Shown one piece after another: positions 9,936 to 20,517 of a stretch of 64,000 bases of DNA (positions within the stretch are counted from its first letter, which is position 1; each line of letters begins with the position of its first letter). The notes under the pieces are model-generated. The model had not been told where the DNA came from. It was given only the letters and a program-made list of their open reading frames with translations, and made no database searches. The DNA is from Deinandra increscens subsp. villosa (taxonomy: Eukaryota > Streptophyta > Magnoliopsida > Asterales > Asteraceae). Location: NCBI GenBank assembly GCA_039602395.1, contig JBCNJP010000020.1:19694483-19758482 (forward strand). Reading direction: 5' to 3'. The translations under genes were made by a program, and so were the position numbers.

Positions 9936-12590
9936 TAATTATTAAAAAAAAACACGCATCCCCTAAGAAATGAAATTAAATCTTTAGAAATAGAGGAAAT
10001 CACATTCCTTATATTATGGTCTATTACATTCCAATATGTTTACAACACATGTCACATGTTAATTCCGACATAATAATCATTCCATTTAGTGGTAGATTTT
10101 GAACATTTAAACAGGGGGCCAAAGCATTAGAAATTTAAATTACCGTTCTACTAAGTGGCGGACCCCGATTTTTTTCCTATGGCGTGATCACTTTTCCGGT
10201 CCTATTATAGACCCATAAGTTTCTTCTAAAGCGCACCTTCATGCTTTTATGGTTAGGTCATGTGTAGTGGTATGGTGGTATAAATATAAAAAGTGTGTAT
10301 GGCGGGTGAGTGATGATATAAATGATGGTGTAAATGAAGTATAATTATTTTTGAGGTGGAGAAAAAATAATAAAAAGAAAAAATGGGAAGTTAAGCTCAA
10401 CGCCCACGAGTGGCACCACGGAAAAACCTAAAAAGCACCCCTAGGATGGTGTGGACGGTGTTTTCAGACGTTTTAAGCACCTGTACGCCCCACAACAAGA
10501 TGATTACATACAGCGTTATCTCAGGAAGCTACATTTATGGCTACCTCAAGTATTAAGCACTCAAAATCTTAAAATCATGAAGCTACATTTAAAGTTACCT
10601 CAAGTGTTAAACACTCAAATATCACACCTAGAAACTTGTGTAGAGCAACAACCACCAAACTATAATAACTATTTGTATAATATTTGTTTTAAACACCTAA
10701 ATCATCATATTTGTACTTTACGGGATTTGAATCTGATAACTTTTTGTTTGTCAAACCATCGCTTTACAGATTTACATGAAACGTAATGTAATATATATGT
10801 GTACCTGGGCGGCCGGGCCGGGCCACCACCTAGCTTAATTGTTGTTATGAATATATGTGCACGTAATTCCAATGCTTAAGCCAAAATAGAAAGGGTATAA
10901 AGAAAGAAGATTAATCCACATCAACGACAACACTGATCACTCAGTTGTGTCTTCTTTCAAACCCTAAATTTGGTCAAGACATAAAGTTGGCCAAATACCA
11001 AGAATCTCTACACAAAAAGCACGTATATATACTTGATTTAGTTAAAAGGTATTGGTTTTAGTGGAAGATGAATATTTTAGGCCATTCTGTTTAGGGTTAG
11101 TTATTAAATTAAATTAAATTTTAATAAATATGCAAAGTTTGTAGAAAAACATTAGGTTAGCAAAAACATAAAACAGACGTATGTTCTTGCTTGAAATTTA
11201 ATTAAGTTTAATTTTCTTCATCAATTATTAGGTTAACAAAAACATAAAACAGACGTATTGTCTTGCTTGAAATTTAATTAAGGTTAATTTTCTTCATCAA
11301 ATGGTATTTAAATTATGTTTAACTCTAAAATATTTTACTAAAATCATGTAATAAAGTAGCGGTGAACTTTTGAATTTTTACAGACTGACCACAACTTTTT
11401 TACTTTCACAAATTGAATATTATAGCTTTTGCTTTTTATCCCCCCATTAAATTTTATTAAAGCTACGATAAATACTCTTTAACTTTTTCTTTTAATCGTA
11501 TTGCGGCACATGATAACCTTGTATTATTTTTGTTTTTCTTTTACGACTTTTAAAACACGATGTTTTATAAAATCACGAACATACTATTGCAATATGATTA
11601 TTTTTATCTAGGTTGGTGTGAATTTAGTTTAAAACAAAGTTAGTCATGGTGTTATACAAGTCATTAAAACATAGACTGACAAATCATCGAAGTTGCTTTA
11701 AGGTTTCGTTTTTTACATGTGCCCCTTCAACAACATTTTGTTTTCCTTTTTTCGTTTTATTTTTTTCTTTCTTTTTGGTTTTCAATTCCTTTTCTATGTC
11801 CATTCCGCGCCGTAGAGCGATGAAGTGGGATGCGTTGTTTTTTTACTTTGTTTTACATTTGCTTTCTACTAATTAAGTTACTTTTATCGTTGCATTTGCA
11901 TTTTCATCTAGTTTTTTAAGAATTGGTTCTCCCTAGAAACGAAGTGAGGGTGTAACCTACTACTTAAGTACGTAAAACGTAGGAAGCTGCACCATCCAAT
12001 TTATAATATCAATACATAAATAAATAAGTTAGAAGATGATTAGAGTCTTAGAGAGTACTGATGACACATTAAAATACAAAAATGATGTAACATGAAAGAC
12101 GGTTAGAATTAGAAGAGAAGGTTTCGCAAAAAATGTCAAATTACAATAAATTAATATCAAAATTTACAAATAGTTTATACTACACATTATTTTTGTTTAT
12201 TTTGTTTTTATTTCATTTATTTAAAAACAAAATACAAAGAGTTTACAATGGTTATAAAAAAATTTGTTATTCGAGAAAACCGTCGAAGTACGGTAATGAT
12301 ATGTATTTACAACATACACTTTTACTTGAAAATAAATAAAGTATTTATAACTTTATTATGACAAATTTATTTTCGGTGATCAAATCATTTGAAACACGCT
12401 CGTAAGTCAGTCGTAATGATCCATTAATAACCCGACAAACAAACACCTTCACATGCTTGTCCAGGTCCGACCCGAATACATCACTACTTTTCCTTTCCAA
12501 TAGTCAAACATCCATTTATGTATACGTACTTGTACGATTGTGATTGACGACTTTGTATTTTTTGTTTAGTTTTCTCGGTCTTCACGTGTT
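9936..12590. other. Gene-free stretch with small duplications
   Basis: No supported gene. A 111-codon frame at 10451-10786 has an internal duplication (KLHLWLPQVLSTQ / KLHLKLPQVLNTQ) but no recognised domain and is probably chance. A tandem duplication of about 81 bp is listed separately. Confidence 0.4.
11151..11310. repeat. Tandem duplication, ~81-bp unit, two copies
   Basis: The segment beginning TTAGGTTAGCAAAAACATAA is followed directly by a near-identical copy beginning TTAGGTTAACAAAAACATAA. The copies differ at a few positions. No gene is involved. Confidence 0.8.
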
Positions 12591-12591
12591 C

Positions 12592-12997
12592 TTAGAGCAT
12601 TCATATCGAGCAGGTTTTATATAAATATGTGAGTGCAAACCTTAAAATTTATGGTTTAGTTGTAGATGATTGTGCATATTTAACAAAAGAATTGTTGATT
12701 CCCTAGTTTGGTTGTATTGAAAGAAATAGAAAAGGTAATGATAAATGTAAAAAAAAAATTATTTATTGTGGTTGTGAGTGAAAAAATGATAAAAAATAAT
12801 TATAAAGGTATTAATTATACGGATGGGGATGTGGAACAAGCCGTGAATGCTCTTGGTGAATGAAAGAAATAAAAAAAATGATAAAAGTTTAAAAAATATT
12901 ATTTAATTATGGTTATGAGTGAAAAACAGAGAAAAAATTATTAAAAAGATATAAATTATAAGGATATGGATGAGGAACCAGCCGTGAATGCTCTTAG
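12592..12997. mobile_element. MITE with TIR (T)TAGAGCATTCA
   Basis: The left end reads TTAGAGCATTCA and the right end, reverse-complemented, TAAGAGCATTCA. There is no coding capacity. The right third is internally duplicated: a unit of about 135 bp ending AAGCCGTGAATGCTCTTGG / CAGCCGTGAATGCTCTTAG occurs twice (12715-12857 and 12860-12997). The target duplication is unclear, so the superfamily is uncertain; hAT is possible. Confidence 0.6.
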
Positions 12998-13145
12998 TGA
13001 TAATTTTTTTAATAGCAAGTTTAGATAAGGGACAAGTCACTGGCACCACCTGATTATCTCTATTCTTTATCTAAAAGAAACTCACCATACGTAAAAAAAA
13101 AAAAAAAAAAAAAAAACTTGGCCCAACCTGAAAACCCGAGACTTA

Positions 13146-13991
13146 GGCCCCGTTTGTTTTCTGTTAGAAATTTATGTCTGAATCTGAATACCACATCTGA
13201 ATGTTAAGAGGTGGTTCATATGTCTTAAATCTGAATCATTAAAGCTGTTTGTTTTTGTAAAACATCTGAATATTAATAATCGTCTGTTTGATTATTTTTA
13301 TAAAAATATTACTAAACGTCATTAATAATATAAATATATCTTAATATAAATAATAATAATAATAATTGATGTTAATGAATTAGGTGGATGTCTAGATATT
13401 ATTAACTAGAAAAGAAAGGGATTAATAATAACATTAGTAAAATACTTGGGGTGTAATAGAAACATTTTAAAACCCTAAACATATATACAACATCTTCTTT
13501 TCTCTGCTCATAAGCCGCCGGCATGCTGTTTATCTACAACACCTCTCCTCTCCCTCCGATTTGCTTCAATCATTTCAATAATAAGTTCTAAATAGATCTA
13601 ATCTCAAAGGTATGTGTAAATATATTTGAAATGATCATCATTTTCAGTTCTTAACAACCTAAAGTCGTCGCCGCTAAGAGGCCACCGGCGCTTGCCACTG
13701 CCGGCAACAACAACGTTTCTAGATCCGGCGTCATTGAAGTTTTTTTTTTCTTCTGACTTTCACTACGTCTCCATCTGTTTGCTCGTATTTCTGGTCCGAT
13801 CGTTATGAATAAAACTTAGAAGAATTTAAGAAGAAATTAGAGGTTTGTAAACCTCTGACCGAATCTGATGTTTTTAAGAGGTTTGAACCTCTGGATCTGA
13901 ACAAAAAACAAACATCTAAAACTCTTAAAACCTCTGACCGAATCAAAGTTAAGAGGAAATTCAGAAGTTTTTCTAAAAAACAAACGAGGCC
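13146..13991. mobile_element. Non-autonomous PIF/Harbinger-type element
   Basis: Ends are GGCCCCGTTTGTTTTCTG on the left and, reverse-complemented, GGCCTCGTTTGTTTTTTA on the right. They are flanked by the trinucleotide TTA (13143-13145 and 13992-13994), the preferred target duplication of PIF/Harbinger elements. The 846-bp body lacks transposase. Its middle (13490-13760) is GC-richer, with intron-like borders (AAAG/GTATGTG ... TTTTCAG), resembling the 5' UTR of a deleted transposase gene or captured host DNA. Confidence 0.75.
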
Positions 13992-13994
13992 TTA

Positions 13995-14526
13995 AACTCA
14001 ATACCTCTCATTTTAATGTGTTTAAGTACTTCACTTCATTTACATAGACTAGGGATCATTGGTTAGTGATACATTTGTTGTTGCAACCAATAAAACAATA
14101 ATAATTATAAGAATAGTAGAAATTTTAAGATAAGTATAATCATAAAAAATCATACACACTTCAATAACCTTCTAAATATAATATTGTGGCCATTTTTATC
14201 CTTTTACACTAAAAGAATAGGGTAAATAAGTTTGTATGTTAAATAACATTAATTAGTCAAAAATAAATTAAAAAACAGTAATTATTTAAAAATTATAAGT
14301 ACCAATAAAAAATATTTAAGAATTATAACATTATATTTTTAGATATGATATAATTGAAATCTTCTTATATATGCTTTATTCAGTTTTATTAAATTATTAT
14401 AATATAATGTCAGTAACATGTGTACTACACATCTTGAACAAGTGATACAGTTATCAAGTAAACAAAAAGCTCTCATAGAAAATGTTTGGTCAACAAACGA
14501 CACTAGTTTGATGTTGTTGTTTTTAA
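13995..14526. other. AT-rich intergenic DNA
   Basis: Nothing recognisable: no sustained reading frame, terminal repeat or promoter-like feature beyond TATA-rich sequence. Confidence 0.4.
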
Positions 14527-14554
14527 CTAGAGATCAACCGCGCGTTGCTGCGGT
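14527..14554 (-). mobile_element. Helitron 3' terminus
   Basis: On the minus strand a hairpin ACCGC...GCGGT (14554-14537, loop AGCAACGC) is followed seven bases later by CTAG (14530-14527) and then T. A short GC hairpin just before CTRR, with insertion between A and T, is the diagnostic 3' end of plant Helitrons. The element body would extend rightwards from here. Its 5' TC end could not be located by eye. Confidence 0.6.
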
Positions 14555-15879
14555 CATACAGATTTTCTGTATAAATTGATAATAAAAATGAGTAAAACGA
14601 AGTATATGAGTTGTCAGGATTATTAGACATACATGAAAAATAAACATAATTTCTTAGAAGACACTATAGAAATAAAATTTGATCCATGTGGGTTGAGAAA
14701 TGTAAACAACCGTTTTGCTGCAGCTATGGTATTAGTGTTGTAAGCAACGAATATTGGCATACCTAGAACATCTTCAAGGATTCTTTTGACAGTGGAAGAG
14801 GTAGTTGCAGTTGTGGAATTCACTGGTGGTATCTGTGATGGACTAACAGGTACTAAAGTGTCTACTGCAGTAGGGTTATTCCTTATTTTCTTACCTCCAT
14901 CAATTGTTCGAGGACGTCAAGAGGACCCATTTATAAACCTATATGACAATGTAAAACTCATAAGAAACCATGAGAATAACAAATCAACATATTTAAAGAA
15001 AATAAGCAAGTTATAAACCCATACATTAATATAAACCTCATGATCTTGAGCCTGCCTCTCTGTGTACATCTTCAATCGACATTGTTGTTGTCATGTGCAA
15101 GCATATAAAAATACATAGACATTATATCATCTATTTCACAAATTAGTTAGATAATTCAAGATTAAGAATTATATATATTACTCACATACATGATTTATTG
15201 AATGTTTTAACAGATTACTCTATATGTGTATAAATTTAATTAAATAAAAAGAGTTGAGATATATGTCAGAATATCGAAGTTTAACTCCCACAAAGAGGTG
15301 TATGATAATTTCAAATGAATTAGGTAACCCTCCAAAGGCTTGATCAGTTTTTCATAAGATGTTCTTAAAGAATTTGGTGGTCATAAAACCCTAAAAAAAA
15401 GTAATCTATTTCCCTGTGGAAAGATTGTATGTTTAATGCCCGGAAGGAGCTATCATTTCATAGCGACAACACAAATTTACTTATAATCATAAAATTAGGA
15501 GAAATACACATCACTATTAGACTTCAAAACTTTAGTTACGATCACTGCTAGCAAAATCTTTATCCTTACTTAGTGTGCATCGAAGTAAAGTATACAAACT
15601 TTAATTTATTAATAAGATTAATTGGCCAAATCCTCACTCAGGGAGAAAAAAAACATACGACGAACGATCAGGGCATGATAGAATTGCAACGGTTAGCTGA
15701 TTCGCTCATTGTATCGTCAAATTATCCAAGATGATATTGCTTATGCAACATATTTGCACTTAAATCCCTCAAAAAGTAATCCTTTCCACCCTACACAAAC
15801 TGCATCATCTGAGTTTAAGAAACATTTTCAACCCAAAAATCACCTATCTGTTCATTGTTTCAATGGAAAGTCATCGAGC
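14555..15879 (-). other. Probable Helitron body, no intact gene
   Basis: Short open stretches occur (minus 14823-14623, plus 14786-15016), but none shows a Rep/helicase or other recognisable domain. The sequence at 15290-15480 has decayed coding character on the minus strand with several stops. It could be captured gene fragments in a non-autonomous Helitron; that is inference from the terminus at 14527. Confidence 0.3.
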
Positions 15880-16340
15880 TTTCTTGCTAATGGATTCAAA
15901 TGTTTTGAACCCGACTTTCTAACTTGCTATTTGAATCGCGAATGGTTCGATTTTACTTGCTATGAACCAATACGGATCGGTTTCTTACTTGCTATATGAA
16001 TCAAAATGAATTGATTTCTTTTCTTGCTAACTTGCTATTTAAACCAAAATGGTTTGGTTTCTTTCAATCTATTTGAACCGCGAATGATTTGATCTTGGTT
16101 GCTATATAAATCAAACGGGTTCGATTTCTTGCTTGCTATATGAATCACTATGATGTGATTCTGACTTGCTTTCTTTCGATTTGACTCACGAGTGGTTCAA
16201 TCTTACTTGCTATATGAATCAAACGGATTCGATACTTGCCATCTTTCTTGCAAAATGGATTCAAGGATTTAAATACAACTTTCTTTCTTACTAATTGAAC
16301 ACCAAGTGGTTCGTTCTTGCTTTCTTTATCAACCAAACGG
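15880..16340. repeat. Degenerate minisatellite, ~40-55 bp unit
   Basis: The phrase CTTGCTAT(A/T)TGAATC, followed by a variable AAACGG/CGAATGG core and TTCGATTTCTTGC, recurs about eight times with many substitutions. Each unit tends to contain GAATC...GATTC as a short inverted repeat. No open frame runs through it. Confidence 0.7.
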
Positions 16341-17205
16341 GTTCTATATCTTACTACTTGCAATCTTTCTAAGGCATAATTTTCGATTCTTTCTTTCATG
16401 GAATCGATTAAAAGTTTATTATTCTTGATCTTTAAAACAAATATCATAAGAAAATTTGTTTTGTTATTCAACTTCTGTTCGTAAACCTTTTTAGAAACAA
16501 AAAAAAAAATTCCTTGAGAAAAATGGCAGAATCCAAAAAATGCTTCGATATCTTTGAAGAAACTTGGACTAACAAATCAAAGCATTGTCATTTATTTTAG
16601 AACATTGAATAATAATAAATCAAAGAATGAATATGAATTCTGACCTTTACGTTTTGTAATATTTGAATTTGATTCCAACACAGCCACTAATGATTTAATG
16701 GTTCCCGTTCTTTAAATCTCCGTTTCCTAACAATCCTGTTCCTTTCCGATTGGTAATCGATTCTTGCTTCCGCTCTCCAATCGATTTTATTTGTTGCTCT
16801 CGTTTCTATTTCCGACTATTCTAGTTCGAATCAACAGAGCGTTAAGCAAAGAAAAAGAAAGCGCGGCCCCTCCCCCTCTACACTCGATCCTACGCCGGTG
16901 ATCCCCGCCACCTCCTTCTCCGATCGAACCTTTGTATTTCATATTTATTTTATGTTACAAAAGTAATCACAAAATCCACCCAATTAATCCCTTGACTCTC
17001 CACGGTGGCGGTGAAACCGGTTGTGCGAGGAAACCACAAAAAAACCCTTTCTTTTTGTCGTGGAAATTGAAAAAGTGGGCATTAACTTACAGGACCTCAT
17101 AATATGTATTAATGGGGGTGTCAAATGGAAGGAAGAAAATGATGGTAGGTTCAAAATCGCTAAAAGAAAAAGGGGGAAAAAGTAGGAGGGAAAATGAGCA
17201 AAATG
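16341..17205. other. Intergenic DNA with a GC-richer patch
   Basis: No gene. The sequence at 16850-16930 is C-rich and resembles a 5' UTR or captured coding fragment, but no start codon with a sustained frame follows it. Confidence 0.35.
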
Positions 17206-17213
17206 GCATGTGC

Positions 17214-17275
17214 ACGGTTTCGAACTTGAGACCTTCATTTAAAAGATAGGAAGACTAAATGACTTGGGCTACACT
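17214..17275 (-). mobile_element. tRNA-related SINE head, weak
   Basis: On the minus strand GTAGCCCAAGTCATTTAG resembles a pol III A box. About 30 bases later AAGTTCGAAACCG fits the B box. The A box is imperfect. Poly(A) and target duplications were not identified. Confidence 0.35.
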
Positions 17276-17828
17276 CACTCTTGGGTTTTTATTTGAACAA
17301 TAATCAATGATCCATTTTATTTCTATGTGTTACCAAACATATATTTTTTATTTCAACGTAATAACTTATTTCATTTCACCCTTCATTCCTGCATACCAGA
17401 TACTACCCAAATGTACATTCCTAAATGAACTAAAACAATTTAACACGCACTTCCTAAAAAAGAAGAGATCATACTAAGATTACGGGAAAGTTACAACTTT
17501 AACATTATTTTGCTATCCATCAGTACATATATCTGTATACATGAACTAATATTAGAAAATTTTATGCGATGAACCTGTGTTATTTTGGTGCATATATACA
17601 CACAAAATACACAAAATATTTTTTTATTTTAGTAATTCCTCTTGTTTGACATATGGGGGTTTTTATTTGTGTACACGTTTTAAGTTTGTGTTTCATATAT
17701 AATTGCAAAAAGAAGTTGGATAAGGATAATAAATATGAGGAGGTGTAAAGATCAGTGTGTACATGTCACGTGTGAGATTTCCATATAAGGTAAGATGAAA
17801 AAATTTCGGGAGAAATTGAGAATCCAAA

Positions 17829-17890
17829 GTCTCGAACCAGCGGCACAAAAAAAGAAAGCAGCTTCACACTAAGACTAAACCACTGCGACA
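17829..17890 (-). mobile_element. tRNA-derived SINE head
   Basis: Minus-strand TGTCGCAGTGGTTTAG (near 17890-17875) is a close match to the A box. GGTTCGAGAC (17838-17829) matches the B box, at tRNA-like spacing. The segment cannot fold as a complete tRNA, so a SINE is more likely than a tRNA gene. Its tail was not resolved. Confidence 0.55.
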
Positions 17891-17895
17891 GCAGG

Positions 17896-19225
17896 GGAGT
17901 TGTTTAAAGTTTTAGCTGAAGTTTATATATATAATACCAGTTTTGAGTTGCTTCCGAATCCATGAATTGCACGAAACCATAGGTCAAGTATGCTATTGTA
18001 TATATATACAATATAGTTTTAGTATTATCTTCTATTTTTAATTTTAGGTTTATTTTTCAATTATATAATTTTATTTTTAATCTAATGCAAATTGAATTAA
18101 AAACTTTTTTTTAATTATTATTTTTAATAAAATATTTATTTTATTATATAAATAAAAAATAAATTAATTTATTAAATAAAATTTAAAAGAAATTATGATT
18201 TGAAAGTAATGAGGATGTATGTGAGAAGGGATTGGCTAAGAAAAAAGTTATATGTGTGAAGAATGAGAACAAAGTTGCATGTGTGAAAATGAGTAAAAAA
18301 AAAACTTATGTAACATGCTAACTGAGACTAAATATGGGAAAAACGACCCTCAACGTTGTCAACACATATCTCCCAACACCCACCCCCCTTTTCCGTATTT
18401 TTTTTTATTATAGATTGACTATTTTACAACTAATTAACAATCAAGATTTCTATACCATTTTCATAAAATATTCTCTACAATATAATTAAATGACTAACGA
18501 CTCATCTTCTAGTTCGAGTTTTTCATCTTCAAGTGAAGATGATAATACTTCATTTGTGGTTACGAGCAATGCCATCTCGGTTATGGTTCACCTCTTCTCT
18601 TTATTATGAGGAAAGAAGAATCTAAAAAACAAACAAATATATATTTAAAGATCGTGAAGCCGTTTAAAACTATTTTGTAGAACAACCTTGTTATGATTCA
18701 AAGATGTTCAAAACACGGTTTTGGATGCATAAAAAATTGTTTCAGGTCAAATGATAAAAAAATTTCAAAGTAGTTGTTCCTAAGTTTTTTTGTTTTAGTT
18801 TTAAAATAATTTTTATAGAGATTATAGAACAATAAAAAAAACGCATTTAATCATAAATTCAAGAGAATTAATGTGTCGAAAAATAAAATAAAATGAAAGA
18901 CTCAAATGTGGATTTATTAAACTATTATTCTACTTCCTTTTCCATCAACACACACGGGCAAATGGTTATGATTCTGCAGGGCACCAACATCCCAACATTT
19001 GGTACTCCCTCCCACCAACTCATCTACCAGCTCTTCATCATCATCATCTCCCCGATCGAGCAATCTCAGCCGTTCATCCTATTCCACGTGTCCGCTCCTA
19101 ACTGGAGAACCGTTTGTGGTCTCTCCCACTATAACTACGCAACAATCGACATGACCACGACGAATCTATTTCTCAATCCGGAAACAATTTTCCTTCGAAA
19201 AGTCACGTCACCGGAAGGCGGTAAA
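17896..19225. other. AT-rich DNA upstream of the second Aux/IAA gene
   Basis: No gene. The frame of the following Aux/IAA gene stays open back to 18893, so start choice there is ambiguous. A near-perfect palindrome around TATTGTATATATATACAATA lies near 17995-18015. Confidence 0.4.
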
Positions 19226-20517
19226 ATGTCGTCGGAGACGTCCAAAATCACGTCGGAGATCACCACCGCCGCCTGGTACGGCCTCAATCTCAACGAAACG
19301 GAACTTACCTTAGGTTTACCAGGGGAATCACGCGGCAGAAAATTCGGAACGAAGCGACGGTTTTCGGATGCGAATTTTGACTTCAAATCAAGCAGCGGTG
19401 AGAATTCCGATACGGAATGCTCCGACGCTACGAAATCTCCTCAGGATAAGTAAGCTGTTCTAATCTCATTCAATTCGTCAAGTGTATTTAATGTAATTAG
19501 TTGTTAGAAGTCAAAATCGACACGCAGTTAGCGAAATTAGAAACTCAGGTGGATGAATTCATCGATATTATAGGGAACAAGCGGTCGGATGGCCGCCGGT
19601 GACGGTTCATAGGAAAAACGTGGCGAGCAGCAATTTTAGGTGCGTAAAGGTGGCGGTCGACGGAGCACCGTATCTGAGAAAAGTAGATCTGGAATCGTAC
19701 GCCGGATATCAGCAGCTTCAATGCGCTCTGGTGGACATATTCTCCTATTTCACAGTCGGTAACTATATATCTGATGATCTAGGGTTCCAAAATTATCATA
19801 GAACTTCATTTTTTACAGAAATTGATCCAACAATTAGATTGCACATTTGCACAGGCAGAATATTATATGTATATGCTTCGTTTTCACTTCAATTGACATA
19901 TTCTCCTATTTCACAGTCGGTAACTATATATCTGGTGATCTAGGGTTCCAAAATTATCATAAAACTTCATTCTCTACAGAAATTGATCCAACAATTCGAT
20001 TGCTATTTTGATTTGCACAGGCAGAATATGATATAAATTATATATAGGCTTCGTTTTCGCTTCAATTTTGATTTGGATCACGCTAATTACGTGTCCTGTT
20101 TGATGATTAACTAATGTAAGTATGTAACTGAAATCACAGAAAAAGTATTGAGTGAGAAAAAGTTGGTGGATCTAGTGAATCGAATAAAGTATGTTTCAGC
20201 TTATGAGGATAAAGATGGGGACTGGATGCTTGTTGGTGATGTTCCCTGGAGGCAAAGTTCCCCAAACTCAATTTAGCTAGTTTCATTTCAGTATTTCAAA
20301 TCTACAGAATTAATTAATCCAACAATTTTTGGTTTACTTGATTGATTTCAGGATGTTCGTTCAGACTTGTAAGCGTATACGGTTGATGAGAAGCTCAGAA
20401 GCCATGAATGGACTAGGTAATATATATACGAGTTATTTTAAGAAGAAGCAAGAATTCGTGTGTGATTATGTTTTCATTGTCTAAATTATTGATGATGCAG
20501 GTCCAAGAACGAGTTGA
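19226..20517 (+). CDS. Aux/IAA auxin-response repressor, second copy, distinct clade
   Basis: Five exons: 19226-19449, 19574-19758, 20140-20251, 20352-20416 and 20501-20517, giving 200 residues. Domain I is TELTLGLPG, an LxLxL EAR motif. Domain II is AVGWPPVTVHRKN, with the GWPPV degron core intact. Domain III runs from RCVKVAVDGAPYLRKVDL to FSYFTV. Domain IV contains AYEDKDGDWMLVGDVPW, then RMFVQTCKRIRLM. The last exon encodes only PRTS and the stop. The ATG at 19226 places the EAR motif near residue 30; an in-frame ATG at 19151 would add 25 residues. Intron 3 appears to use a GC donor (AG/GCAAAG) because only that joins TGG-AGG-ATG in frame. Intron 2 contains a tandem duplication that copies the end of exon 2 with its donor. 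The gene lies about 10.7 kb downstream of the first Aux/IAA gene on the same strand but is from a different branch, so it is not a recent tandem copy. Confidence 0.88.
19734..20068 (+). repeat. Tandem duplication across the exon 2 donor of the second Aux/IAA gene
   Basis: A unit of about 161 bp starting GACATATTCTCCTATTTCAC occurs at 19734 and again at 19895. It includes the last 25 bases of exon 2 and the splice donor TCG/GTAACTATA. The second copy is intronic and slightly diverged, with a short insertion (GATTGCTATTTT). Confidence 0.88.

Noticed and set aside
10715..10785. tRNA-like B box on the minus strand (CAGATTCAAATCCCG)
   Set aside because: The only A-box-like word is too close and poorly matched, and no cloverleaf can be drawn.
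10451..10786. 111-codon frame with an internal 13-residue duplication
   Set aside because: No known domain, no promoter or homologous exon; a local DNA duplication explains the repeat.
18893..19225. N-terminal extension of the second Aux/IAA protein
   Set aside because: The frame is open but has no family resemblance; the start at 19226 puts the EAR motif at the normal place.
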